Program-made: the position numbers and the translations under genes
Shown here: positions 42,755 through 51,113 of the stretch, in pieces
Layout of the letters: the number at the start of each line of letters is the position of its first letter
Numbering within the stretch: position 1 is the first letter of the stretch
DNA from: Streptomyces sp. DH5
GTDB taxonomy: Bacteria; Actinomycetota; Actinomycetes; Streptomycetales; Streptomycetaceae
Assembly: GCF_020873915.1 (NCBI RefSeq)
Contig: NZ_JAHWGP010000002.1
Span: 62,001-126,000, forward strand
DNA: 64,000 bases
Direction of reading: 5' to 3'
The notes under the pieces: model-generated
The model's database searches: none
What the model was told of the DNA's origin: nothing
The model's input: the letters and a program-made list of their open reading frames with translations, nothing else

Positions 42755-44019
42755 CCACCGTCGGGACACACGGGGCCGGTCCGGCCGCCGTCCTCCTCCC
42801 CCGCGCCGCGCCTCCGACCGCCCCCTCCCGGCGCGAGCGGCTGCGCCGGGCCGCCGCGTACTGCGGTCCGGTGTTCGCGGTGTACGGGGCGCTGAAGCTC
42901 GCGGGTTTCGCCGTCTTCATGTTCCTGCTGGACTCCGCCGGCGACTTCCGGGAGAAGCATCCGCGCTTCGGCGGCGGCGCCCACCCCTGGGACGTGCTGG
43001 GCAGCTGGGACGGCTGGTGGTACCAGCAGATCGCCCAGCACGGCTACGACCCCGCGCTGGAACCGGTGCCGGGCGCCACCGGCATGATCACCCTCCAGGG
43101 CAACTCCGCCGCGTTCTTCCCCCTGTACCCGGCGCTGACCCGCGCCGTCTCGGAACTCACCGGCCTCGGCCCCTACGGCGCCGGCATGACCGTGTCGGTC
43201 GTCTTCTCCTTCGTCGCGGCGCTCGGCATCCACGCCGTCACCGCCCGGCTGGGCGGGTACCGGGCCGGTCTGGTCGCCGCCGGCCTGTGGGCGGTGTGGC
43301 CGGGCTCGGGCGCGGAGTGGGCGGTGTACTCCGAGTCCGTCTACACGGCGCTGGCCGCCTGGGCCTGCTACGCCGTGATGACCCGCCACTGGCTCACCGC
43401 CGGGTTGCTGACCTTCACCGCCGGCCTCGCCCGGCCCACCGCGGTCACCCTGGTCGCGGCGCTCGCCGTCGCCGGACTGCTCGCGGTGCGGAGCCGCCGG
43501 GAGGGCCTGCGGCGTCCTCTGGCCGCGGTGGTGGTCGCCCCGCTGGGAGCGGTCGGCTACCTGGGCTGGGTGGGCTACCGGATGGGCGACTGGGGCGGCT
43601 ACAACAAGCTCCAGGACGGCGCCTGGGGCCACCGGTTCGACTACGGCCGGCACAGCTTCGACGTGCTCACGTCCGTACCGGTGGGCCACTTCGACTACCT
43701 GTTCGCCATGCCGATGGAGGACATGATCGGCGTCGGGGTGGTGCTGCTGGTGCCGGTGCTGACCGTGCTGCTGGTACGGCTGCGCCCGCCCGCCGTCCTG
43801 ATCGTGTACACGGTGTTGTCGTACCTGATGGTGATGGCCACCCAGCAGTACTTCGGCAACGTCTCCCGCTACCTCCTCCCCCTGTTCCCCCTCCTCATAC
43901 CCCTCGCGGTGGCCATGAGCCGGCTGAAGTGGCCCTCTCTGCTCACCGTCCTGGGCACGGCCGCCCTCGCCTCCGGCTCGTACGCGGGATACGTCCTGTT
44001 CGAACTCGGCGTGCCCTAG
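42751..44019 (+). CDS. PIG-V-like mannosyltransferase-type membrane protein (GT-C)
   Basis: A 422-residue polytopic membrane protein with about nine helices. The first outer loop has WDVLGSWDGWWYQQIAQHGYD, where WDGWWY matches the acidic W-D-G-x-W/H-Y motif of the GT-C PIG-V group (mannosyltransferase 2 of GPI synthesis and bacterial relatives), and ITLQGNSAAFFPLYPAL follows as in the family. It uses polyprenyl-phosphate-linked sugar and probably adds mannose or another hexose to a cell-envelope glycan outside the membrane. It overlaps the GT2-GtrA gene by 4 bp, which likely makes the donor. The acceptor is unknown. Confidence 0.83.
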   Translation: MTTVGTHGAGPAAVLLPRAAPPTAPSRRERLRRAAAYCGPVFAVYGALKLAGFAVFMFLLDSAGDFREKHPRFGGGAHPWDVLGSWDGWWYQQIAQHGYDPALEPVPGATGMITLQGNSAAFFPLYPALTRAVSELTGLGPYGAGMTVSVVFSFVAALGIHAVTARLGGYRAGLVAAGLWAVWPGSGAEWAVYSESVYTALAAWACYAVMTRHWLTAGLLTFTAGLARPTAVTLVAALAVAGLLAVRSRREGLRRPLAAVVVAPLGAVGYLGWVGYRMGDWGGYNKLQDGAWGHRFDYGRHSFDVLTSVPVGHFDYLFAMPMEDMIGVGVVLLVPVLTVLLVRLRPPAVLIVYTVLSYLMVMATQQYFGNVSRYLLPLFPLLIPLAVAMSRLKWPSLLTVLGTAALASGSYAGYVLFELGVP

Positions 44020-44029
44020 TGGGCTCCGG

Positions 44030-44436
44030 TCACGGCGTCCACCCGCGGGAGGCCCCCCGGGTGGACGAACGGCGGGGCCTGGGCGTGCCGCCCCGGCCCC
44101 GCCTCCCCCTCGGTCGGAGGGGGCGCGGCTTGGACCAGGTCTCGGGACCGGCCTGGGCGTCCCGCTGGGGAAGCCGTTCGGGAACGCCTTCTTCTGGAGG
44201 GCGCGCACCCCGCTGTACGTGATGTCGCCGAACTGGCCGTCCCGTGCGAGGTTGTAGCCGTGGAGCCACAGCAGACACCGCACCCCGACGGCACGGTGGC
44301 CGCTGTTGCCGTACTTGGTCTGCGCGGTGCCGGAGTACCGGAGCGTGCCGCAGTCCCCGTTCGCGGCGGCGGCCGTCGCCGGCTGCGCCAGGACGGCGGC
44401 CAGGACCGCGGTGGTGATCGCGGTGCCCCTACGCAT
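44030..44436 (-). pseudogene. secreted peptidoglycan-binding-like protein, frameshifted
   Basis: The ATG at 44436 opens a signal peptide (MRRGTAITTAVLAAVLAQPATAAAA) and a mature part resembling a peptidoglycan-binding-like module: CLLWLHGYNLARDGQFGDITYSGVRAL, shortened, with LQKKAFPNGFPSGTP. At about 44151-44163 the frame turns into low-complexity Pro/Arg, whereas the +1 frame reads AQAGPETWSKPRPLRP, the usual ending of such proteins (GPETWSKLRP). A one-base indel therefore breaks the gene close to the end. As read, the open frame runs on for hundreds of codons antisense to the neighbour. It could be a recent inactivation or a sequencing error; the fold may still be mostly complete. Confidence 0.6.
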
Positions 44437-44771
44437 GGTCGTCTCCTCTTCCGGCACGGGACCGGGCTCCCCCGCCGGGCTCCACATCGGTCCGGACGCC
44501 GCACGCCGGGGCCGGGTGGAACCGGCCGGCCGTGCCGGGAAGGACGCTGCGCAGGACGCGGCCACGGGTCGTCGCACGACGGTTCGGCCTCGCCGGACAC
44601 CCCGGGCGGTACTTGTCAGCGACCTCCGACCGGCGCCGTACGCCGGCGGGTCGACGCCCGGTGGCGTACCTGTCCCTCAGGTGCGGCCGGGCCGCCGGGA
44701 GGCCCGCCGGTCCGTCGTTTCGGCCGGCACCTGCGAGGGCACCCGGGGGCGGCCGAGACTGGAGGTTCCGC
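44437..44771. other. 335-bp region upstream of the formate dehydrogenase genes
   Basis: Divergent promoter region between the broken secreted-protein gene and the Fe-S subunit gene. No ORF of coding character. The segment 44604-44670 is a little less GC-rich (ACTTGTCAG, CGTACCTG) and could hold a promoter; no clear operator was found. Confidence 0.4.
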
Positions 44772-45644
44772 ATGACGGACGACGTCGCGCGCGAGGCGGG
44801 GCACGCCGATCCGCCGCCGCGCATGGGGTTCTTCACCGACACCTCGGTGTGCATCGGCTGCAAGGCGTGCGAGGTCGCGTGCAAGGAGTGGAACGCGATC
44901 CCCGAGGACGGCCTCGAACTGACCGGTATGTCGTACGACAACACTCAGGGCCTCGGCGCGAGCACCTGGCGGCACGTGGCCTTCATCGAGCAGCGGGTGC
45001 CCGCGGCCGGGGGCGGCCACGAGGACGTCGACGTCTTCGACGCCGCCCGGGGCCTCGCCGACTCCCCCGACGGGGGCCAGGTGCGCTGGCTGATGTCGTC
45101 CGACGTGTGCAAGCACTGCACGCACGCCGCCTGTCTCGACGTGTGCCCCACCGGGTCGCTGTTCCGCACCGAGTTCAGCACCGTCGTCGTGCAGGAGGAC
45201 ATCTGCAACGGCTGCGGCTACTGCGTGTCCGCCTGCCCGTACGGCGTCATCGAGCGGCGGCCCGACGACGGACGCGCCTGGAAGTGCACGATGTGCTACG
45301 ACCGGCTCGGCGTCGGCATGGAACCCGCCTGTGCCAAGGCCTGTCCGACCGACTCCATCCAGTTCGGCCCCCTGGAGGAACTGCGGGAGCGCGCGGCGGA
45401 CCGGGTCGCACAGCTGCACGGCGCCGGGGTCCGCGACGCCCGCCTGTACGGGGAGGACCCGGAGGACGGGGTCGGGGGCGACGGCGCCTTCTTCCTGCTG
45501 CTGGACGAGCCGGAGGTGTACGGGCTGCCGCCCGACCCGGTGGTCACCACACGCGATCTGCCCGGCATGTGGCGGCACGCCGCCGCGGCCGCCGCCGCGC
45601 TCGCCGCGCTCGCCGCAGCCGGTTTCGCCGGGAGGACGCGATGA
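44772..45644 (+). CDS. formate dehydrogenase iron-sulfur subunit (FdnH/HybA type)
   Basis: A 290-residue electron-transfer subunit with sixteen cysteines in four 4Fe-4S clusters: CIGCKACEVAC near residue 24, CKHCTHAACLDVCP near 112, CNGCGYCVSACP near 146, and CTMC...CAKACP near 174-195. It passes electrons from the catalytic subunit toward the membrane. The C-terminal WRHAAAAAAALAALAAAGFAG is a membrane-contact helix as in FdnH. ATG 44772 has GGAGG upstream. Its stop overlaps the ATG of the NrfD-like gene, and fdhA follows, so this is the first gene of the formate dehydrogenase operon. No Tat signal is seen, which suggests a cytoplasm-facing complex or export with a partner. Confidence 0.92.
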   Translation: MTDDVAREAGHADPPPRMGFFTDTSVCIGCKACEVACKEWNAIPEDGLELTGMSYDNTQGLGASTWRHVAFIEQRVPAAGGGHEDVDVFDAARGLADSPDGGQVRWLMSSDVCKHCTHAACLDVCPTGSLFRTEFSTVVVQEDICNGCGYCVSACPYGVIERRPDDGRAWKCTMCYDRLGVGMEPACAKACPTDSIQFGPLEELRERAADRVAQLHGAGVRDARLYGEDPEDGVGGDGAFFLLLDEPEVYGLPPDPVVTTRDLPGMWRHAAAAAAALAALAAAGFAGRTR

Positions 45645-46609
45645 GCGAGGTCGCGCGGGGCGGTCCGAGGGGCGGCCGGCGCCGGGGGCGCGGCGAGCGG
45701 GCCATGGTGCCGGACGCCGAGTTCGCTTCCTACTACGGCCGGCCCGTCCTGAAGCGGCCGGAGTGGAAGCCTCTGGACGTCGCGGGCTACCTCTGGCTGG
45801 GCGGCCTCGCCGGGGCGTCGTCGCTGCTGGCCGCCGGGGCCGACGTGACCGCGCGGCCGGCACTGGCCCGTACGGCGAAGCTCGGCGCGGCGGGGGCGAT
45901 CTCCCTGTCGCTGGCGGCGCTCGTGCACGACCTGGGCCGGCCGGCCCGCTTCCTCAACATGCTCCGTGTCTTCAAGCCGACCTCCCCGATGAGCGTGGGG
46001 TCGTGGCTGCTGGCGGCCTACGCTCCGCTGACGATGGCCGCGGCGGCCGCCGATGTCGCCGGCCGGTACCGGATCGCGGGTGCCGCCGCCACGGCGTCTG
46101 CCGCCGCGCTCGCCCCGGCGGTCGCGACGTACACCGCCGTGCTGATCTGCGACACCGCGGTTCCCTCGTGGCACGAGGCGTACCGCGAGATGCCGTTCGT
46201 CTTCGCCGGATCCGCCGCCACCGCGGCGGCGGGGTGGGCCCTGGCCGCCGCACCGCCGGACCAGACCGGCCCGGCCCGCCGCACGGCCGTCCTGGGCGCG
46301 GTGCTCGAAGTGGGCGCCTTCCGGCTGATGAAGCGGAACACGGGTCTCGCGGCCGAGGCGTACGAGAGCGGCGCGCCCCGGGCGTGGCTGCGCGCGGCGG
46401 AAGGGCTCACGGCCGGCGGTGCCGTGCTCGCCGCCTGCGCCGCCCGTCGCGGCCGGGCGTTCGCGGCCCTCGCCGGTACGGCCCTGCTGGCCGGGTCCGC
46501 GGCCCTGCGGCTCGGCGTGTTCCACGCCGGCGTGGCGTCGGCCGAGGATCCCCGGTACACGGTCGTGCCGCAGCGGGAACGACTGGCGGCCCGGTCGCGG
46601 GCCGGGTGA
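45641..46609 (+). CDS. NrfD/PsrC-like membrane subunit
   Basis: A 322-residue membrane anchor with about eight helices in the NrfD/polysulfide-reductase style, starting after a basic lead and ...VLKRPEWKPLDVAGYLWLGGLAGASSLLAAG, shortened. The family binds quinone without haem, and here would take electrons from the Fe-S subunit for the menaquinone pool. HDLGRPARFLNMLRVFKPTSPMSVGSW, shortened, is a conserved NrfD loop with Asp and Arg. The ATG at 45641 overlaps the previous stop (ATGA), so the two are translationally coupled; GGGAGG is upstream. E. coli FDH-N uses a b-type cytochrome here instead, so this is an NrfD-type variant. Confidence 0.87.
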   Translation: MSEVARGGPRGGRRRGRGERAMVPDAEFASYYGRPVLKRPEWKPLDVAGYLWLGGLAGASSLLAAGADVTARPALARTAKLGAAGAISLSLAALVHDLGRPARFLNMLRVFKPTSPMSVGSWLLAAYAPLTMAAAAADVAGRYRIAGAAATASAAALAPAVATYTAVLICDTAVPSWHEAYREMPFVFAGSAATAAAGWALAAAPPDQTGPARRTAVLGAVLEVGAFRLMKRNTGLAAEAYESGAPRAWLRAAEGLTAGGAVLAACAARRGRAFAALAGTALLAGSAALRLGVFHAGVASAEDPRYTVVPQRERLAARSRAG

Positions 46610-46677
46610 TCCTGGTTGGAGCGTCGAGACGCGGGTACTCGGCGCGGGCGGTCGCGTACCGCGGAAAGGCAGGCGTC

Positions 46678-49600
46678 ATGGGCGTGCGCACCTGGATCGG
46701 TTCCTGGCCGGTCTACCGCCAGCTCACGGGCACCGACCCGCTGGGCCGCGGAGCCGCCGCCAAGAGCGGGCCGAGCGAGCGCCTCACGCCCCGGGTCGCC
46801 ACGGCGGACCGGGTCGTGAAGTCGGTGTGCCCGTACTGCGCCGTCGGCTGCGGCCAGAACGTGTACGTGCAGGACGGTCGCGTCACCCAGATCGAGGGGG
46901 ACCCCGACTCACCGGTCTCCCGCGGCCGGCTGTGCCCCAAGGGCTCCGCCAGTCTGCAGCTGACCACCGGGAGCGCGCGCGAGCACCAGGTGCTGTACCG
47001 GCGGCCGCACGGCACCGACTGGGAGCGCCTCGACCTCGGCACGGCGATGGACATGATCGCCGACCGGGTGATCGAGGCCCGCCGGGCGGGCTGGCAGTGG
47101 AAGGTCGACGAGACCCGCACCCGCCGCACCCTGGGCATCGCGAGCCTGGGCGGGGCCACGCTGGACAACGAGGAGAACTACCTCATCAAGAAGCTGTTCA
47201 CCGCCATGGGCGCCGTGCAGATCGAGAACCAGGCGCGTGTTTGACACTCCTCCACCGTTCCCGGTCTGGGAACCTCGTTCGGCCGCGGCGGCGCGACCAC
47301 CTTCCAGCAGGATCTCCAGCACTCCGACTGCATCCTGATCCAGGGCTCCAACATGGCCGAGTGTCATCCGGTGGGGTTCCAGTGGGTGATGGAGGCCAAG
47401 GCCCGCGGGGCGAAGGTGATCCACGTCGACCCTCGGTTCACCCGCACCAGCGCCATGGCCGACGTGCACGTGCCGTTGCGCGCCGGGTCGGACATCGCCT
47501 TCCTCGGCGGGATCATCAACCACGTACTGAGCACGGACGCCTACTTCCGGGAGTACGTGGCCGCCTACACCAACGGTCCGGTGATCCTGCGCGAGGACTT
47601 CCGCGACACCGAGGACCTCGACGGGGTGTTCTCCGGGCTCGACCCCGACAGCCGCGGCTACGACCCGGCCACCTGGCAGTACCAGGGCGTCGACGTGCAG
47701 CCCGCCTCCGGGCAGCGCGACCCGCGGTTCGACCGGCGCGACGCGTCCGCCCCCGACGTCTCGGACGCGGCACACGGCGAGTCCCACGGCTCCGGCGGCG
47801 CGACCATCCCGGAGGGCCGGCCGGAGTCCGACGAGACGATGACCCACCCCCGCTGCGTCCTCCAGGTCCTCAAACGGCACTACGCCCGCTACACGCCCGA
47901 GATGGTGGAGCGGATCTGCGGTGTGCCCCAGGACGTCTTCCGCCAGGTGTGCGGCATGGTCACCGAGAACTCCGGACGGGACCGCACCACCGCCCTGGCG
48001 TACGCGGTCGGCTGGACCCAGCACACGGTCGGTGTGCAGTACATCCGCGCGGCGTCCGTCCTGCAGACGCTGCTGGGCAACATCGGCCGGCCCGGCGGCG
48101 GCATCCTCGCCCTGCGCGGCCACGCCTCCATCCAGGGGTCGACGGACATCCCCACCCTGTTCAACCTGCTGCCCGGCTACATCCCGATGCCCTACGCCCA
48201 CCGTGACCAGGACCTGGACACCTTCGTGCGGGCCGACACCGCGCCCAAGGGCTACTGGGGCAACATGCGCGCCTACCTGGTGAGCCTGCTCAAGGCGTAC
48301 TGGGGCGACGCGGCCACGGCGGAGAACGACTTCTGCTTCGACTACCTGCCGCGGCTGACCGGCTCGCACTCCACGTACGAGACGGTCATGGCCCAGCTGG
48401 ACGGCACCTGCAAGGGCTACTTCCTCATGGGCGAGAACCCCGCGGTCGGCTCCGGCAACGCCAAGCTGCAGCGCCTGGGCATGGCCAACCTGGACTGGCT
48501 CGTCGTGCGGGACTTCTCGCTCATCGAGTCGGCCACCTGGTGGAAGGACGGCCCGGAGATCGAGACGGGCGAGCTGCGCACCGAGGACATCGGCACGGAG
48601 GTGTTCTTCCTGCCGGCCGCCGCCCACACCGAGAAGGACGGCAGCTTCACCAACACCCAGCGGCTGCTGCAGTGGCACCACCAGGCGGTGCCGCCGCCCG
48701 GCGAGGCGCGCAGCGACCTGTGGTTCACCTACCACCTCGGGCGGATCGTCCGGGAGAAGCTCGCCGCGTCCACCGATCCGATGGACCGGCCGCTGCTCGA
48801 CCTGACGTGGGACTACCCGACGTCCGGTGAGCTCGCCGAGCCGGACGCCGAGGCGGTGCTGGCCGAGATCAACGGCCGGGACGCCGACGGCGTCCCGCTG
48901 TCGGGCTACGAACAGCTCGCCGACGACGGGTCCACCTCCTGCGGCTGCTGGATCTACTGCGGGGTGCACGCCGACGGCGTCAACCAGGCCGACCGCCGCA
49001 GGCCGGGCGGGGAGCAGGACTGGGTGGCCGCCGAGTGGGGCTGGGCCTGGCCCGCCAACCGCCGGGTGCTGTACAACCGCGCCTCGGCCGACCCCGACGG
49101 CCGGCCGTGGAGCGAGCGCAAGGCGCTGGTGTGGTGGGACGCGGAGCGGGGCGAGTGGACCGGACACGACGTCCCCGACTTCCAGAAGGGCAAGTCCCCC
49201 GGCCACCGGCCGCCGGAGGGCGCCTCCGGACCCGATGCGCTGTCCGGCACCGACGCGTTCATCATGCAGGACGACGGCAAGGCCTGGCTGTACGCGCCGT
49301 CCGGCCTCGCCGACGGGCCGCTGCCGACGCACTACGAGCCGCAGGACTCGCCGTTCCCGAACCTGCTGTACGGGCGTCAGCGCAACCCCGTCCGGCACCT
49401 GCTGCGGCCGCCGCACCCGGACAACCGCTACCAGCCGAGCGGCGCCGAGCCGGGCAGCGAGGTGTTCCCGTACGTGGCCACCACCTACCGGCTCACCGAG
49501 CACCACACGGCGGGCGGCATGTCCCGCTGGCAGCCGTTCCTGGCCGAGTTGCAGCCGGAGTTCTTCTGTGAGGTGTCGCCCGAGCTGGCCGCCGAGCGCG

Positions 49601-49941
49601 GTCTCGAGCACACGGGCTGGGCGACGATCGTCAGCGCCCGAGCGGTGATCGAGGCGCGGGTGCTGGTCACCGACCGCATGCCGTCGCTGACCGTGCACGG
49701 CCGGCGGCTGCACCAGGTGGGTCTGCCCTACCACTGGGGCCCGAACGGCTACAGCACCGGTGACGCGGCCAATGAGCTGCTGCACCTGTCCCTCGACCCC
49801 AACACGCAGATCCAGGAGGCGAAGGCGCTGGCGGTCGACATCCGGCCGGGACGCCGCCCGCGGGGCCCGGCCGCCCCGGAGCTGGTGCGCCGTTACCGGG
49901 AACGGGCGGGCATCGACGAGGAGACCGGCACCGCGATGTGA
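46678..49941 (+). CDS. fdhA: selenocysteine-containing formate dehydrogenase catalytic subunit
   Basis: A 1087-residue molybdopterin (bis-MGD) oxidoreductase, oxidising formate to CO2. The frame contains one TGA (47242-47244) at codon 189, which should be read as selenocysteine: context QARV-U-HSSTVPGLG aligns with NQARV-U-H of E. coli FdnG, where Sec is the molybdenum ligand, and no Cys is available there. Both sides of the TGA are clearly the same protein: Cys51, Cys54, Cys58 and Cys86 (CPYCAVGC...RLCPKG) bind the 4Fe-4S cluster before it, and GSNMAECHPVGFQW, HVDPRFTRTSAMAD and the C-terminal HQVGLPYHWGP follow after it. A SECIS-like hairpin lies immediately downstream. Automated calling would split it into two ORFs. 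Confidence 0.95.
47242..47280 (+). promoter_or_regulatory. SECIS-like element directing selenocysteine insertion
   Basis: Starting at the TGA, a stem GTTCCC (47257-47262) and GGGAAC (47268-47273) closes a GGTCT loop (47263-47267). In E. coli fdhF the SelB-binding hairpin shows the same GGTCT in the loop, and its first G is 18 bases after the UGA; here 47263 lies 18 bases after 47244. The lower stem is less clear. Confidence 0.85.
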
Positions 49942-49944
49942 GGG

Positions 49945-50964
49945 TCACTTCAGGACGACGGTGTGCGTGCCCCCGGGGACCAGTTCGCCGATCACGGGGG
50001 CGCCGGGGACCTCGCCGGCCACCAGCAGCCCGCCGGAGGTCTGGGCGTCGGCCAGGAGCAGCCGGGTCTCCTCGTCCGCGCCCCCGAAGTCGGTGGAGGG
50101 CGTCACCCATTGAAGGTTCCGCCGGGTGCCGCCGCTGACGTAGCCGTCCCGCACGGCCTGTCGGGCCCCGTCGAGGTAGGGCACGGCGGCGGTGTCGAGC
50201 ACGGCGGTGACGCCGGAGGCGCGGGCGAGTTTGTGCAGATGGCCGAGGAGACCGAAGCCGGTGACGTCGGTGGCGCAGACCGCTCCGGCGGCGAGGGCCG
50301 CGGCGGAGGCGTCGCGGTTGAGCGCCACCATGGTGGCCACGGCCTGCTCGAACCGCTCGCCGGTGGCCTTGTGCCGGTTGTTGAGCACGCCCAGCCCGAG
50401 GGGTTTGGTGAGCGACAGCGGCACGCCGGGGCGGCCGGTGTCGTTGCGCAGCAGCCGGCCGGGGTCCGCCAGTCCGGTGACGGCCATGCCGTACTTGGGT
50501 TCCGGGTCGTCGACGCTGTGCCCCCCGCCCACATGGCAGCCGGCCTCGGCGGCGACGGTCAGTCCGCCGCGCAGGACCTCGCGGGCGAGGTCGAGGGGCA
50601 GGACGTCCCGGGGCCAGGCCAGGAGGTTGACGGCGAGGACGGGGCGGCCGCCCATCGCGTACACGTCGGACAGGGCGTTGGCGGCGGCGATGCGCCCCCA
50701 GTCGTAGGCGTCGTCGACGACCGGGGTGAAGAAGTCGGCGGTGGAGACGACGGCCGCGGCCCCGTCCTCGGGGGGGAGGACGACCACCGCGGCGTCGTCC
50801 CCGGTCGCCGGCCCGACCAGCAGCGGGACGTCACCGGTGACGGGCACCGGAGGGGCGAGGCCCGCCAGGACGTCCTCCAGCTCGCCGGGCGGGATCTTGC
50901 AGGCGCAGCCGCCGCCGTGCGCGAACTGGGTGAGACGTACGGGCGCCTGGTTCGGGGAGTGCAT
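49945..50964 (-). CDS. selD: selenide, water dikinase
   Basis: A 339-residue enzyme making selenophosphate from selenide and ATP, the selenium donor for tRNA-Sec. The catalytic block is HGGGCACKI, with Cys20 (equivalent to E. coli Cys17) and Lys23; Cys, not Sec, is present, so this copy does not itself need selenium. ATP-binding features of the PurM-like fold are DDAAVV, FTPVVDDAYDWGRIAAANALSDVYAMGG, shortened, and GGGHSVDDPEPKYGMAVTG. AAGGAG lies about eight bases before the ATG. Its stop is three bases from the fdhA stop (convergent). The tRNA-Sec promoter must lie in the 56 bp in front of this gene. Confidence 0.95.
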   Translation of the reverse strand: MHSPNQAPVRLTQFAHGGGCACKIPPGELEDVLAGLAPPVPVTGDVPLLVGPATGDDAAVVVLPPEDGAAAVVSTADFFTPVVDDAYDWGRIAAANALSDVYAMGGRPVLAVNLLAWPRDVLPLDLAREVLRGGLTVAAEAGCHVGGGHSVDDPEPKYGMAVTGLADPGRLLRNDTGRPGVPLSLTKPLGLGVLNNRHKATGERFEQAVATMVALNRDASAAALAAGAVCATDVTGFGLLGHLHKLARASGVTAVLDTAAVPYLDGARQAVRDGYVSGGTRRNLQWVTPSTDFGGADEETRLLLADAQTSGGLLVAGEVPGAPVIGELVPGGTHTVVLK

Positions 50965-51020
50965 GTGCCTGGCTCCTTGTCGGTGTTCGGGTGGGTGAGC
51001 CGGTAGCCTGGCCGGGCGGT

Positions 51021-51113
51021 GGAGGCGTGTGGGTGCCTGGTGGCCCTCCCGGTCTTCAAAACCGAGGTGCCCGAGGATCTCGGGCAGGCGGGTTCGATTC
51101 CCGTCCGCCTCCG
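51021..51113 (+). tRNA. selC: tRNA-Sec (anticodon TCA)
   Basis: Reading GGAGGCG (51021-51027) against CGCCTCC (51106-51112) gives the acceptor stem with discriminator G51113; the eighth pair expected of tRNA-Sec appears mismatched (T/C). The anticodon loop is CTTCAAA (51054-51060) with anticodon TCA at 51056-51058, as in E. coli tRNA-Sec. A long variable arm, TGCCCGAG-GAT-CTCGGGCA, follows, then T-arm GCGGG-TTCGATT-CCCGT. CCA is not encoded. It decodes UGA in fdhA after Ser-to-Sec conversion by SelA. It lies on the plus strand inside the minus-strand selD-selB-selA cluster and overlaps the 3' end of selB. Confidence 0.95.

Noticed and set aside
42535-44577. 680-residue minus-strand ORF antisense to the glycosyltransferase genes
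   Set aside because: Only its first about 95 residues (from 44436) look like protein; the rest is a GC-rich shadow produced after the frameshift.
46678-47244. Separate short ORF ending at TGA 47244
   Set aside because: The same frame continues as the rest of the same enzyme, the TGA sits at the known Sec site and a SECIS-like hairpin and full sel machinery are present, so it is not a truncated gene or nonsense mutation.
47242-49941. Possibility that the TGA is a cysteine-to-stop mutation in a Cys-type FDH
   Set aside because: The nearby tRNA-Sec, SelA, SelB and SelD genes and the GGTCT hairpin at the right distance make Sec decoding far more likely.
50977-51009. tRNA-Sec promoter with TTGTCG and TAGCCT boxes
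   Set aside because: The spacing (21 bases) is too long for a normal promoter, so no site is claimed.
51056-51113. selB C-terminus ending before the tRNA gene
   Set aside because: No in-frame stop occurs on the minus strand between the winged-helix region and 51058, so the overlap with tRNA-Sec is real in this sequence.
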